A stretch of DNA of 64,000 nucleotides from contig NZ_AP018178.1 of NCBI RefSeq assembly GCF_002368195.1, forward strand, positions 4,007,421 through 4,071,420, written 5' to 3'. The notes under the pieces are model-generated. The model worked only from the letters and a program-made list of their open reading frames with translations, was not told the origin of the DNA and did no database searches. This stretch comes from Calothrix sp. NIES-2100 (GTDB lineage: Bacteria; Cyanobacteriota; Cyanobacteriia; Cyanobacteriales; Nostocaceae). A program made the translations under genes and the position numbers. Each line of letters opens with the position of its first letter. Positions within the stretch are counted from its first letter, which is position 1. This document shows positions 7,208 through 15,877 of the stretch, piece by piece.

Positions 7208-9385
7208 ATGCAGGTACTACGTTGTCTTCCGAAACAAGAAATTCTCAACCTAAACGTCAGTTTAGGGCGTGGTGGTGAAGCTTGTATCTATGCAGTTCCA
7301 TCTCATAGTAATTTAGTAGCCAAGGTTTATCACAAACCCACAACCGCCCACGCTTATAAACTGCAAGCAATGCTGGCTAATCCGCCAGAAAACCCGACAG
7401 CGAGTTTAGGACATATTTCTATTGCTTGGCCGTTAGATATATTACGAGCAGTAGATGGCAGCGATCGCATTATCGGCTTTTTAATGCCGCGCATTCGGGG
7501 GATGCGTCCAATTATTGACTTTTATAACCCGAGAACTCGCCGCCAACATTGTCCTTTATTTAACTATCAATACCTGCTACGCACGGCGCGAAATCTGGCG
7601 GCGGCGTTTGCTGCTTTGCATAACAGTGGCTATTGTATCGGTGATGTCAATGAATCGAATATTCTGGTGAGCGACACCGCACTGGTAACCTTAGTAGACA
7701 CAGACTCCTTCCAAGTAACCGATCCAGATAGCCATGCTGTGTATCGTTGTCCTGTAGGAAAACCAGAGTTTACGCCACCAGAACTCCAGAATAAGATTTT
7801 TTCCCACTACGATCGCGAAGTTACTCATGACTTATTTGGGTTAGGAGTACTGATATTCCAATTGTTAATGGAAGGTACTCACCCATTTTCGGGGATTTAT
7901 CAAGGTGCTGGTGAGCCGCCAGCCTACGAATCACGCATTGCGTCCGGTCATTTTACTTACAGTAAAAAGCGGCAAGTACCCTACCAGCCAACTCCCATTG
8001 CACCAGCTTGGGAAATCCTCCATCCCGCCTTACAAGACCTATTGTGGCGTTGTTTTGAGGATGGGCATCAAGATCCCCATCTGCGTCCTAGCGCCCAAAC
8101 CTGGCTATCGGCGATCGCCGAAGCCGAAGACAGCTTGGTTACCTGTAGTGTCAATCCTCAGCATAACTACAACAGCCATCTCCATGACTGTCCTTGGTGC
8201 GAACGTACCTTACGCCTAGGCGGACGCGATCCATTTCCATCACATAAAGCGATCGCCGCCAAAGAACATCTCAAACCCCGGATTCCCGCGAAAAAACGCT
8301 ATAACCAGCCTAGCCACAGACCAAATCAGCCAGCAACTCCATTGTCAACTTATTGGCAATCAGGAGTTCCCCAAAAAACCCCTCTTTATCAAAAGCTCAA
8401 GCAGCGGAAGTATTACCCTGTGGCCTTATGCTTGATGGGTTTTGGCTTGTTAGGGTATTTAGATGTGATGGTGAAATTTACTAGTGTTTCCCAAAATGCC
8501 CTAACTCAGCAAAGTGTCATGTCTCGCCAGACAAAAAACAACAACAACAAAAATCTCGACTTTGGTGACTATTATAAACAAGGTCATGCGGCTTACAAAG
8601 TGCGAGACTATGCGCGAGCCATTGAAAATTTTAACCAAGCCCTAGAACAAGACCCCAATCACGCCAAAGCGCATATTAACCGGGCTAATGCTCGCTACAA
8701 TATGAAAGACTACGAAGGAGCGCTTGCAGACTACAGCGCCGCTTTGAAAATCAATCCCCAAGAAATTAAAGCTTTTGTCAATCGGGGTAATGTTCGCTAT
8801 ATGCTAGCTGAATATAGCAACGATCCCGATCGGGAGTATACCCTAGCGATCGCCGATTTTAACAATGCACTCCGCCTGAATAGTCAAGAAATTGAAGCTT
8901 ACATCAGACGCGGTGTTGTCCGCTCCCAAATTGCTAAATATAGCGGCGACTCGCAAAAGGATTATCAGCTAGCACTCGATGATTTTACAAAAGCGATTAA
9001 TCTCAATCCCTCGAAAGCAGAAGCTTACTACCAAAGGGGTGTAGTGCATTCGCAAATCGCCCAATATAGCAGTAATTATGTTCACGAGTACAACAAGGCG
9101 ATCGCTGACTTAGACCAAGCATTACGCATCAATTCTAAATTGCCAAAAGCCTACCTCAAACGAGGTATGATTCAATACGAACTTTCCCAATACGGTGGTC
9201 GAAACTCAGAGACAAATCGTGTCAAAGCCATAGATGATTTGCAGACCTCAGCCAAATTATCTCTTGAGCAAGAAGATATGGATAGTTACCAACAAACACT
9301 CAGTAGTCTCTGTATTGTTGTCGAAAACAAATGTGATACTTTATTCCAAAGTACAACGATGTTAGATTCTGGGACAACAAGGTAG
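7208..9385 (+). CDS. Membrane-anchored Ser/Thr kinase with zinc-ribbon-like motif and TPR repeats
   Basis: 725 residues. Residues 1-300 form a divergent protein kinase domain: glycine loop GRGGEA, Lys39 in VAKVY, catalytic Asp146 and Asn151 in GDVNESNI, and D164 in LVDTDSF in place of DFG. A Cys/His cluster follows (C313, H319, H324, C328, C331), as in kinases of the TerY-P triad. One transmembrane helix lies at about 402-424, then from about 446 to 700 tandem TPRs (GHAAYKVRDYARAIENFNQ... repeated about five times). The TPR part would be on the other side of the membrane from the kinase. It is the last gene of the vWA-PP2C-kinase set and is followed by a good terminator. The kinase should be active, as the key residues are present. 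Confidence 0.88.
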   Translation: MQVLRCLPKQEILNLNVSLGRGGEACIYAVPSHSNLVAKVYHKPTTAHAYKLQAMLANPPENPTASLGHISIAWPLDILRAVDGSDRIIGFLMPRIRGMRPIIDFYNPRTRRQHCPLFNYQYLLRTARNLAAAFAALHNSGYCIGDVNESNILVSDTALVTLVDTDSFQVTDPDSHAVYRCPVGKPEFTPPELQNKIFSHYDREVTHDLFGLGVLIFQLLMEGTHPFSGIYQGAGEPPAYESRIASGHFTYSKKRQVPYQPTPIAPAWEILHPALQDLLWRCFEDGHQDPHLRPSAQTWLSAIAEAEDSLVTCSVNPQHNYNSHLHDCPWCERTLRLGGRDPFPSHKAIAAKEHLKPRIPAKKRYNQPSHRPNQPATPLSTYWQSGVPQKTPLYQKLKQRKYYPVALCLMGFGLLGYLDVMVKFTSVSQNALTQQSVMSRQTKNNNNKNLDFGDYYKQGHAAYKVRDYARAIENFNQALEQDPNHAKAHINRANARYNMKDYEGALADYSAALKINPQEIKAFVNRGNVRYMLAEYSNDPDREYTLAIADFNNALRLNSQEIEAYIRRGVVRSQIAKYSGDSQKDYQLALDDFTKAINLNPSKAEAYYQRGVVHSQIAQYSSNYVHEYNKAIADLDQALRINSKLPKAYLKRGMIQYELSQYGGRNSETNRVKAIDDLQTSAKLSLEQEDMDSYQQTLSSLCIVVENKCDTLFQSTTMLDSGTTR

Positions 9386-9388
9386 TAC

Positions 9389-9416
9389 TGTTGACTGTTG
9401 ACTGTTGACTGTTGAC
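9389..9416. repeat. Heptanucleotide tandem repeat (TGTTGAC x4)
   Basis: Four perfect copies of a 7-bp unit directly after the kinase stop codon, a cyanobacterial short tandemly repeated repetitive sequence. Confidence 0.9.
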
Positions 9417-9508
9417 AAATGACCACTTACATGAAAATTGAGTAAATTCAATTACTAGTTAATTACTAGTAACTTGTTAGTGATTATTGCCAAAAAATAA
9501 CCCAGATA

Positions 9509-9540
9509 AGCGTTAGCTAAAGCTAACGCTATTTGTTTTT
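9509..9540 (+). terminator. Rho-independent terminator after the kinase operon
   Basis: A 10-bp perfect stem (AGCGTTAGCT / AGCTAACGCT) with a short loop is followed by ATTTGTTTTT. It is well placed to end the vWA-PP2C-kinase transcript. Confidence 0.75.
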
Positions 9541-10082
9541 GGGGTGAAATTTATATTTCATCTAGACTTTTGTTTTTCTATTTTATCAAGCTTCATCAAT
9601 CTTTCACATATCAAATATTTTTATTTACATATTCTTTACAAATCAGCGCCAAAATATCGTTAGATTGTTTACGGAGAAAAATATATGGAAAAAGAATTTT
9701 TCTCAAACCAGGTGCGATCGCTTCATCTTCAGCAGAATTCAGAATCCGAGCAGTTAGGTATCCAGACCTCGACTAATTGTCAAAACAGCCTTTCCCAAAG
9801 GTAGACTACCAAACTTCTCATTTGATGGGTGTCTTCAACCTAGTGATTTATCAGTTAAGTACTAAATTCTCTAAAGACAAACCGCCCTACCCTGCGAGTT
9901 CTGCTTTGCAGTCTGGGTGACACTCCTTCTTCGTCGCTACCGCTACGAAGATTGCTAACGTCAGTCTCCCCAAGCCTTACGGGAAGACACTTTGCGGCTA
10001 CGTGACGGAAGCCGCCGGGAGATGGAGTCAGCAAATACGCCAAGGAACAAAGGGGTAATCATGAAGTGCTGTTGAGACAGAA
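9541..10082. other. Non-coding spacer with short repeats
   Basis: No gene I can support. Bases about 9890-10045 are a GC-richer, repeat-like block with small palindromes (for example CGTAGCG/CGCTACG-type arms and GGCTT..AAGCC) of the sort scattered in Nostocales genomes; short frames across it are not convincing proteins. Confidence 0.6.
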
Positions 10083-10209
10083 TAGGGGACTTACAAAAAA
10101 TAAATTACCCATATTCCGTAGTGCGAGCATCTTGCTCGCTTTTGAACACCAGCTTCCTTTACGCTCGCACTACAAATTTATTGGGTATTTAAAAAATTGG
10201 ATGTCCCTA
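10083..10209. mobile_element. MITE-like element, copy 1
   Basis: A 127-bp element bounded by TA on both sides with imperfect terminal inverted repeats (left TAGGGGACTTACAAAAAA, right reading inward TAGGGACATCCAATTTTT, both reaching an ACCCA). Inside is a hairpin with 11-bp arms GTAGTGCGAGC / GCTCGCACTAC (10118-10128 and 10163-10173). No coding capacity. Two more elements with the same ends lie at 25954 and 33487. Confidence 0.7.
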
Positions 10210-10320
10210 GGGATGATTTCTGACTCCTGACACCTGAATTCTAGTTTGATTGATAGCCAGAAAGTGAATTGAAGAAGACGAATCAATATTAACCAACCTG
10301 CAAATCTTTGAGGTAATTGC

Positions 10321-11094
10321 ATGAAAGCAGTGATTTTGGCTGGAGGTCTTGGTACACGCCTCAGTGAAGAAACTAGTATTAGACCTAAGCCAATGGTAGA
10401 AATTGGTGGCAAGCCAATTTTATGGCACATTATGAAGAGTTACTCTGCTCACGGCATTAATGACTTTATTATCTGTTGCGGTTATAAAGGTTACATCATC
10501 AAAGAGTATTTTGCTAACTACTTTCTGCATATGTCAGATGTGACATTTGATATGCGATTTAACCAGATGAATGTGCATTCTGGCTATGCTGAACCTTGGC
10601 GTGTAACCCTAGTTAATACGGGTGATAATACCATGACGGGCGGACGCTTAAAACGTGTCAGAGAGCATCTTGGTAATGATACTTTTTGTTTCACCTATGG
10701 TGATGGTGTGAGTGATGTAAATATTACAGAACTAATTAAGTTGCATAAACAACAAAATACCTTAGCCACACTTACAGCTGTACAACCTGCGGGTCGTTTT
10801 GGGGCGATTTCTTTAGGACAAGAACAAACTAAAATTACTAGTTTTCGCGAAAAACCCGAAGGTGATGGTGCATGGATTAATGGCGGTTATTTTGTGTTAG
10901 AACCAGAAGTGATCAACTTTATTGCTGATGATGCTACAGTGTGGGAGAAAGAGCCATTAGAAAAGCTAGCTGATATGGAACAGTTATCAGCTTACAAACA
11001 TAATGGATTTTGGCAGCCAATGGATACATTACGGGATAAAAATTATCTAGAAGACTTATGGAAAAGTGGACAAGCTCCTTGGAAAGTATGGTAA
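10321..11094 (+). CDS. rfbF: Glucose-1-phosphate cytidylyltransferase
   Basis: 257 residues, full length for RfbF. It makes CDP-glucose from CTP and glucose-1-phosphate. The nucleotide-binding start MKAVILAGGLGTRLSEET and RPKPMVEIGGKPILWHI, the 'FTYGDGVSD' metal-binding segment and the ending 'WQPMDTLRDKNYLEDLW' are all typical of the family. Preceded by TTGAGGTAATTGC, a usable ribosome binding site. First gene of the HEP-like island; 47 bp before the LhgO-like gene. CDP-glucose normally passes to the 4,6-dehydratase RfbG, but no RfbG is found in the window. Confidence 0.95.
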   Translation: MKAVILAGGLGTRLSEETSIRPKPMVEIGGKPILWHIMKSYSAHGINDFIICCGYKGYIIKEYFANYFLHMSDVTFDMRFNQMNVHSGYAEPWRVTLVNTGDNTMTGGRLKRVREHLGNDTFCFTYGDGVSDVNITELIKLHKQQNTLATLTAVQPAGRFGAISLGQEQTKITSFREKPEGDGAWINGGYFVLEPEVINFIADDATVWEKEPLEKLADMEQLSAYKHNGFWQPMDTLRDKNYLEDLWKSGQAPWKVW

Positions 11095-11141
11095 TACATT
11101 AATAGTCAACCAAAGCAACTTTTACAGGCGCAATAATACTA

Positions 11142-12353
11142 ATGTACGATTTTGCAATTATCGGTGGGGGAATAGTTGGGCTTTCTACAGGGATGGCTTT
11201 AGGTAAACGCTATCCAAATGCCCGGATTCTAGTATTAGAAAAAGAAAGCAACTGGGCATTTCATCAAACAGGCAATAATAGTGGCGTAATTCATTCAGGA
11301 ATTTATTACAAGCCAGGAAGTTTTAAAGCGAAATTCTGCCGTGATGGTGCTAACTCAATGGTAGAATTCTGCCAGGAACATGGTATTGCCCATGAAATTT
11401 GTGGCAAGGTAATTGTCGCCACTTCAGCAGCAGAATTACCCCGCCTGGAAAGTCTCTACAAACGTGGCTTAGAAAATGGGATCAAAGTCCAACGAATTAG
11501 TCCCGAAGAAGTCAGAGAAATTGAACCCCATGTTAGTTGTGTAGGCGGAATCAGAGTATTCTCTACAGGGATTGTTAACTACAAGCAAGTTAGCCAGAAA
11601 TATGCTGAGTTAATTGCCAAACAGGGTGGAGATTTACGCCTCAACACCAAAGTCGAGAACATTCGCCCTAGTGGTAAAAATCAAGTACTAGAAACAAACA
11701 ACGGTAGCTTTGAAACTCGCTTCGCGATCAATTGTGCTGGATTACATAGCGATCGCATTGCTAAACTAGGAAAAGTTGAACCACAAGCGAAAATTGTGCC
11801 TTTCCGGGGCGAATACTACGAACTCACCCCAGAAAAACGCTATCTCGTCAAAACGCTCATCTATCCAGTTCCTAACCCCGATTTTCCCTTCCTTGGTGTC
11901 CACTTTACCCGCATGATTGATAGTAGCGTTCATGCCGGGCCAAATGCAGTGCTGAGCCTCAAACGCGAAGGTTATCACAAAACTGACTTTGACTTGCGGG
12001 ATTTTGCTGAAGTCATGGCTTACCCAGGTTTTTGGAAATTAGCAGCCAAACACGCTGATGAAGGAATCAAGGAAATTATTCGTTCTTTTAGCAAAGCCGC
12101 CTTCGTTAGCAGTTTGCAAAAACTCATTCCCGAAGTCCAAGCCGAAGATTTAGTTCCCACCCATGCGGGAGTCCGCGCCCAAGCTTTGAAGAATGATGGC
12201 TCCCTTGTGGATGACTTTTTGATTGTTCAAGGGGATAAATCTATTCATGTTTGCAATGCGCCTTCCCCAGCCGCCACTTCTTCCTTAGAAATTGGCAAAG
12301 CAATTGTGGCGCAAATACCCGAACAATCACATCTAGCCTTATCTGTAAATTAA
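11142..12353 (+). CDS. lhgO: LhgO-like FAD-dependent L-2-hydroxyacid oxidoreductase
   Basis: 403 residues, the usual length of L-2-hydroxyglutarate oxidase/dehydrogenase. The dinucleotide-binding GGGIVGLSTGMAL starts at residue 8; the family signature NNSGVIHSGIYYKPGS lies at about 44-60, and GVRAQAL and the ending SPAATSSLEIGKAIV are also typical. Family members oxidise L-2-hydroxyglutarate to 2-oxoglutarate with electrons going to the respiratory chain. Its place between rfbF and a sugar epimerase suggests instead, or in addition, a role in making an activated sugar; that is inference. The substrate cannot be told from sequence. Confidence 0.9.
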   Translation: MYDFAIIGGGIVGLSTGMALGKRYPNARILVLEKESNWAFHQTGNNSGVIHSGIYYKPGSFKAKFCRDGANSMVEFCQEHGIAHEICGKVIVATSAAELPRLESLYKRGLENGIKVQRISPEEVREIEPHVSCVGGIRVFSTGIVNYKQVSQKYAELIAKQGGDLRLNTKVENIRPSGKNQVLETNNGSFETRFAINCAGLHSDRIAKLGKVEPQAKIVPFRGEYYELTPEKRYLVKTLIYPVPNPDFPFLGVHFTRMIDSSVHAGPNAVLSLKREGYHKTDFDLRDFAEVMAYPGFWKLAAKHADEGIKEIIRSFSKAAFVSSLQKLIPEVQAEDLVPTHAGVRAQALKNDGSLVDDFLIVQGDKSIHVCNAPSPAATSSLEIGKAIVAQIPEQSHLALSVN

Positions 12354-12515
12354 TGTCAGTTGGCAGAAATGATTTAGCTCAGTAAGAATGGTATTGAAAT
12401 TGCTGTAATTTTCCAGCAATAAGTACTAGCAATATTTTTTAATTCACCTGTGTTGCTGATAGCATCCCAAATTTTTATTTCCAACATCAGCAAACCAATT
12501 CTCAAGGTGAAAATT

Positions 12516-13457
12516 ATGGCAGTTATATCAGAGATTCAGCCCATTTTTGTTGTGTGTGCTGCTGATAATAACTATGCAATGCCTCTTACTGTCACAGTGC
12601 GATCGGCACTTGCTAACATTAAAAGTCATCGCCAGATTTGCTTATTTATTCTTGATGGAGGAATTAGTCAAGCCAACAAGCATAAAATTATTCAATCCCT
12701 GGCTACAGAAAAAGTTGATATTACATGGATCAAAATAGATAATACGCTGTTTGAAAATCTGGTTTTGACCAGGCATTTAACAGTTAGTTCTTATTATCGA
12801 TTGATGATTACGCAAGTTATCAGCCAAGATTTAGATAAAGTAATTTATCTAGATACTGATATGGTAGTAGTCGGAGATCTAGAAGAACTATGGAATATTG
12901 ACATAGGGGACAACTACGCATTAGCAGTCCAAGATGATGTTGAATTATATATTTCCATGTCAGATGGCTTGAGAAACTATCAGGAACTAGGAATTTGTCC
13001 AGATGAAAAATACTTTAATTCCGGACTTTTGGTAATTAATTTAGAAAAATGGCGCAACGAAAACATCGGAAACAAAGTTATTGAATATATCAGGCAAAAT
13101 CGAGAATTCGTCAGAAACGACCAGGATGGGCTAAACGCAGTTCTTGCAGGGAAATGGCGAGAACTTCATCCGCGATGGAATCAAATGCCGAAAATTTATG
13201 ATTATTCATCCTGGAAAGAAAGTCCTTTTCCTGAAGATATATATAATCAAGTACTGCATCAGCCCTACATTATTCACTTTACAAATTCTCCTAAACCTTG
13301 GTATGCAGGATTACGAGTGGAATGTAAACATCCTCAAAAAGATTTATTCTTTGACTATCTGGATATGACCGCTTGGTCAGGATGGCGAGATACTTTTTGG
13401 AGACGCTTGGGTCGAAAACTCCTGAAAATGACCTTCATCAAGACCTCGAAATTGTAA
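12516..13457 (+). CDS. Glycosyltransferase family 8
   Basis: About 313 residues from ATG 12516. The start 'FVVCAADNNYAMPLTVTVRS', the DxD motif in VIYLDTDMVVVGDLEELW and 'YFNSGLLVINLEKWR' are the hallmarks of GT8 retaining hexosyl/galactosyltransferases (GT-A fold). AAGGTGAAAATT before ATG 12516 fits a ribosome binding site; the frame is open back to a TTG at 12450 but the extra residues look unrelated. Likely a cytoplasmic enzyme adding a sugar to the lipid-linked repeat unit. Spacers of about 140-160 bp on both sides make it less tightly packed than its neighbours. Confidence 0.92.
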   Translation: MAVISEIQPIFVVCAADNNYAMPLTVTVRSALANIKSHRQICLFILDGGISQANKHKIIQSLATEKVDITWIKIDNTLFENLVLTRHLTVSSYYRLMITQVISQDLDKVIYLDTDMVVVGDLEELWNIDIGDNYALAVQDDVELYISMSDGLRNYQELGICPDEKYFNSGLLVINLEKWRNENIGNKVIEYIRQNREFVRNDQDGLNAVLAGKWRELHPRWNQMPKIYDYSSWKESPFPEDIYNQVLHQPYIIHFTNSPKPWYAGLRVECKHPQKDLFFDYLDMTAWSGWRDTFWRRLGRKLLKMTFIKTSKL

Positions 13458-13597
13458 ACAGCATCTGAGGCAAAAAGGTTCTGTTATTTGGATTAACAAA
13501 AGACAAATGACAGTCTTCACCAGAAAATGTACAACTAAGAAGCACATTAGCTTATTTAACTCTTCAATCTCATAGAAATACAAAGGCTTAGACCACA

Positions 13598-14626
13598 ATG
13601 AAAATATTAGTAACTGGAACAGAAGGTTATCTCGGTTCGTTATTACCTACCTTGTTAATCGAACGAGGACATGAAGTTATTGGCGTAGATACTGGCTTCT
13701 ATAAAGTTGGTTGGTTGTATAACGGTACTGATGTCACAGCCAAAACCCTCAACAAAGATATCCGCAATATCATCCTCAAAGATTTGCAAGGTGTGGAAGC
13801 TGTAGTTCACATGGCGGAACTCTCCAACGATCCCACAGGACAATTAGCACCCAATATTACCTATGAAATCAATCACCAAGGTTCAGTTCGCCTAGCTAAA
13901 TTAGCTAAAGAAGCGGGTGTACGTCGCTTTATCTATATGTCTTCTTGCAGCGTCTATGGTGTAGCTACCGAGGGAGATGTGACAGAAGAATCGCCTGTGA
14001 ATCCGCAAACAGCCTACGCAGAATGTAAAACCTTGGTAGAACGAGATGTCATGCCCTTAGCTGATGATGATTTCTCTCCTACCTTTATGCGCAATGCCAC
14101 AGCCTTTGGTGCTTCTCCGAGAATGCGATTTGATATTGTTTTAAACAACTTAGCTGGTTTGGCATGGACTAGCAAAGAAATTAAAATGACCAGTGATGGT
14201 ACACCTTGGCGGCCATTAGTTCACGCACTAGATATATGCAAGGCCATTGTCTGCGCCATTGAAGCACCCCGTGATATTGTACACAAGCAAATTTTTAACG
14301 TTGGCGATACTACAAATAACTATCGAGTTAAAGAAATTGCGGAGATCATTGCAGATATTTTTACAGGTTGTCAGTTATCTTTTGGTGATAACGGTGCAGA
14401 CAACCGCAGCTATCGGGTATCTTTTGAGAAAATTAACACCATGTTACCCGGATTCAAATGTGATTGGAACGCCCAGCTTGGCGCGCAACAGCTATTTAAT
14501 TTGTTCAGTCAAATTGATATGACTGAAGATACTTTCTTGTTTAGAGGATTTACGCGGTTAAAGCAGCTAGAATATCTCATCCGCACAGAGCAAATTGATA
14601 AGGACTTTTTTTGGGCTAAAAGATAG
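13598..14626 (+). CDS. NAD-dependent epimerase/dehydratase (extended SDR)
   Basis: 342 residues. The amino-terminal Rossmann motif is GTEGYLG (residues 7-13); the active site is MSSCSVYG followed by YAECK (YxxxK). The carboxy-terminal half contains 'GTPWRPLVHALDICKAI', the substrate-domain motif of sugar-nucleotide epimerases and dehydratases. With rfbF nearby its substrate is probably a CDP-hexose or a derivative; C4 epimerisation or a 4,6-dehydratase-like reaction are both possible and sequence alone does not decide. It is a candidate for the missing CDP-glucose dehydratase step but is not a typical RfbG. Followed by a terminator-like hairpin. Confidence 0.88.
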   Translation: MKILVTGTEGYLGSLLPTLLIERGHEVIGVDTGFYKVGWLYNGTDVTAKTLNKDIRNIILKDLQGVEAVVHMAELSNDPTGQLAPNITYEINHQGSVRLAKLAKEAGVRRFIYMSSCSVYGVATEGDVTEESPVNPQTAYAECKTLVERDVMPLADDDFSPTFMRNATAFGASPRMRFDIVLNNLAGLAWTSKEIKMTSDGTPWRPLVHALDICKAIVCAIEAPRDIVHKQIFNVGDTTNNYRVKEIAEIIADIFTGCQLSFGDNGADNRSYRVSFEKINTMLPGFKCDWNAQLGAQQLFNLFSQIDMTEDTFLFRGFTRLKQLEYLIRTEQIDKDFFWAKR

Positions 14627-14662
14627 TTAGCATTTCTACTGGTCAAGAAAAATGTTAAACTC

Positions 14663-14685
14663 AAAAACCTGTATTACAGGTTTTT
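14663..14685 (+). terminator. Hairpin terminator after the SDR gene
   Basis: AAAAACCTG / CAGGTTTTT stem with a 5-base loop, 37 bp past the stop; the T5 at the end of the stem can serve as the U-tract. It divides the first island transcript from the genes starting at 14839. Confidence 0.65.
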
Positions 14686-14838
14686 GGGTATTTTTAGCTG
14701 TGAATTATTTTACAGTATTAGCTCTAGCAAATTTTCTCTGGAAATAGATAAAACCCTCCGGATTAATCTTTTTATTGGAGAATTATCACTTACAACAATT
14801 TATTTTTTCTATTAATTCCATAAATTGCCACCAATGAA

Positions 14839-15855
14839 ATGAATAAATTGCTCACTATTGCTATTCCTACATATAATCGGGCTGAATTGCTGGACAAACA
14901 GCTAGCCTGGTTGTCTCAAGCTATTACAGGTTTTGAATCTGAATGTGAAATTTTTGTTTCTGATAATTGTTCCACAGACACAACTCAAGATGTAATTAAG
15001 AAATGGCAAGTAATACTTAGTAACATTACATTTAAATCTCATCGTAATTCAGAAAATTTAGGTGTAATGAGAAATATCATTTATTGCCTAAATTCTGCTA
15101 CAACCAAGTATGTTTGGACAATTGGTGATGATGATCCAATTCAAAACAGAGCGGTTGCTTATGTGATAAATAAGCTAAAGCAACAGGAAGATTTATCGTT
15201 AATATTTCTCAACTTCTCTGGTCGTAATAAAATTACTGGTGAGCCAGTTCACCCACCAACAATAGTTGGGAACCGCTGGTTTGATGCTGATAGCGAAGAT
15301 GGTTGTGGTGATGGTAAAGCCATATTTGAACATTGTTTTTCTAAAAGTGTTGGTGCGGTCATCTTTCTGACGGCGACAATTTACCACACTGGACTAGTCA
15401 AGCAGGCTCTCCAACTTTGGCCAGATGCAGCAAATAATTGGATATCTCTAGCATATTTAGCTGGGTATTGTGCTGCTAACGGCGGTGTAATTGTTACTAA
15501 AGAGACTTTTTTAGAATGCATTGTTGGTGTGAGTTATTGGCAGAAAGAGCCAAGGTCTGCACTCTTAATGCAATACAAACATATACCCGAAGTTATTTTG
15601 AAACTAGAGGAGAGTGGATATTCTAAACACTTTTGCAAACGAATGCTGTTGCACAACGGTAAAGAAGTTAGCTTAAGAGTTTTTTTAGGTGCTTTAAGAC
15701 GATGGCCGATGTCAGCGATTAAAACAGTAATTCCATTTTTAGCCTTAATTGGAATATCTGTTTTTGATGTGATGTATTTTAAAGAAGCTGGAATTGCTGA
15801 AGCCGCTGAAGTCTCTACTCAACAATTACAAAAAAAAAGAGAACTAAGTCATTAG
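14839..15855 (+). CDS. Glycosyltransferase family 2
   Basis: 338 residues. A GT-A domain with LTIAIPTYNRAELL at the start, FVSDNCSTD (UDP-binding Asp) and the DxD-like IGDDDPIQN at about residue 94. The last 100 residues are helical and include a hydrophobic stretch (MSAIKTVIPFLALIGISVFDV) that may anchor the enzyme at the membrane. It should transfer a sugar during repeat-unit assembly. The gene has its own upstream region after the terminator and is followed at 22 bp by the PhyH-like gene. Confidence 0.9.
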   Translation: MNKLLTIAIPTYNRAELLDKQLAWLSQAITGFESECEIFVSDNCSTDTTQDVIKKWQVILSNITFKSHRNSENLGVMRNIIYCLNSATTKYVWTIGDDDPIQNRAVAYVINKLKQQEDLSLIFLNFSGRNKITGEPVHPPTIVGNRWFDADSEDGCGDGKAIFEHCFSKSVGAVIFLTATIYHTGLVKQALQLWPDAANNWISLAYLAGYCAANGGVIVTKETFLECIVGVSYWQKEPRSALLMQYKHIPEVILKLEESGYSKHFCKRMLLHNGKEVSLRVFLGALRRWPMSAIKTVIPFLALIGISVFDVMYFKEAGIAEAAEVSTQQLQKKRELSH

Positions 15856-15877
15856 AGATTTAAAAGAGATTGACTTT

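Noticed and set aside
9855..10043. 62-codon frame on the minus strand
   Set aside because: It runs through a GC-rich palindromic repeat block, has no ribosome binding site and no protein character.
10321..11094. Glucose-1-phosphate thymidylyltransferase (rmlA) as identity of the first island gene
   Set aside because: The RPKPMVEIGGKPILWHIMK and FTYGDGVSD motifs and the 257-residue length fit the cytidylyltransferase RfbF, not RmlA.
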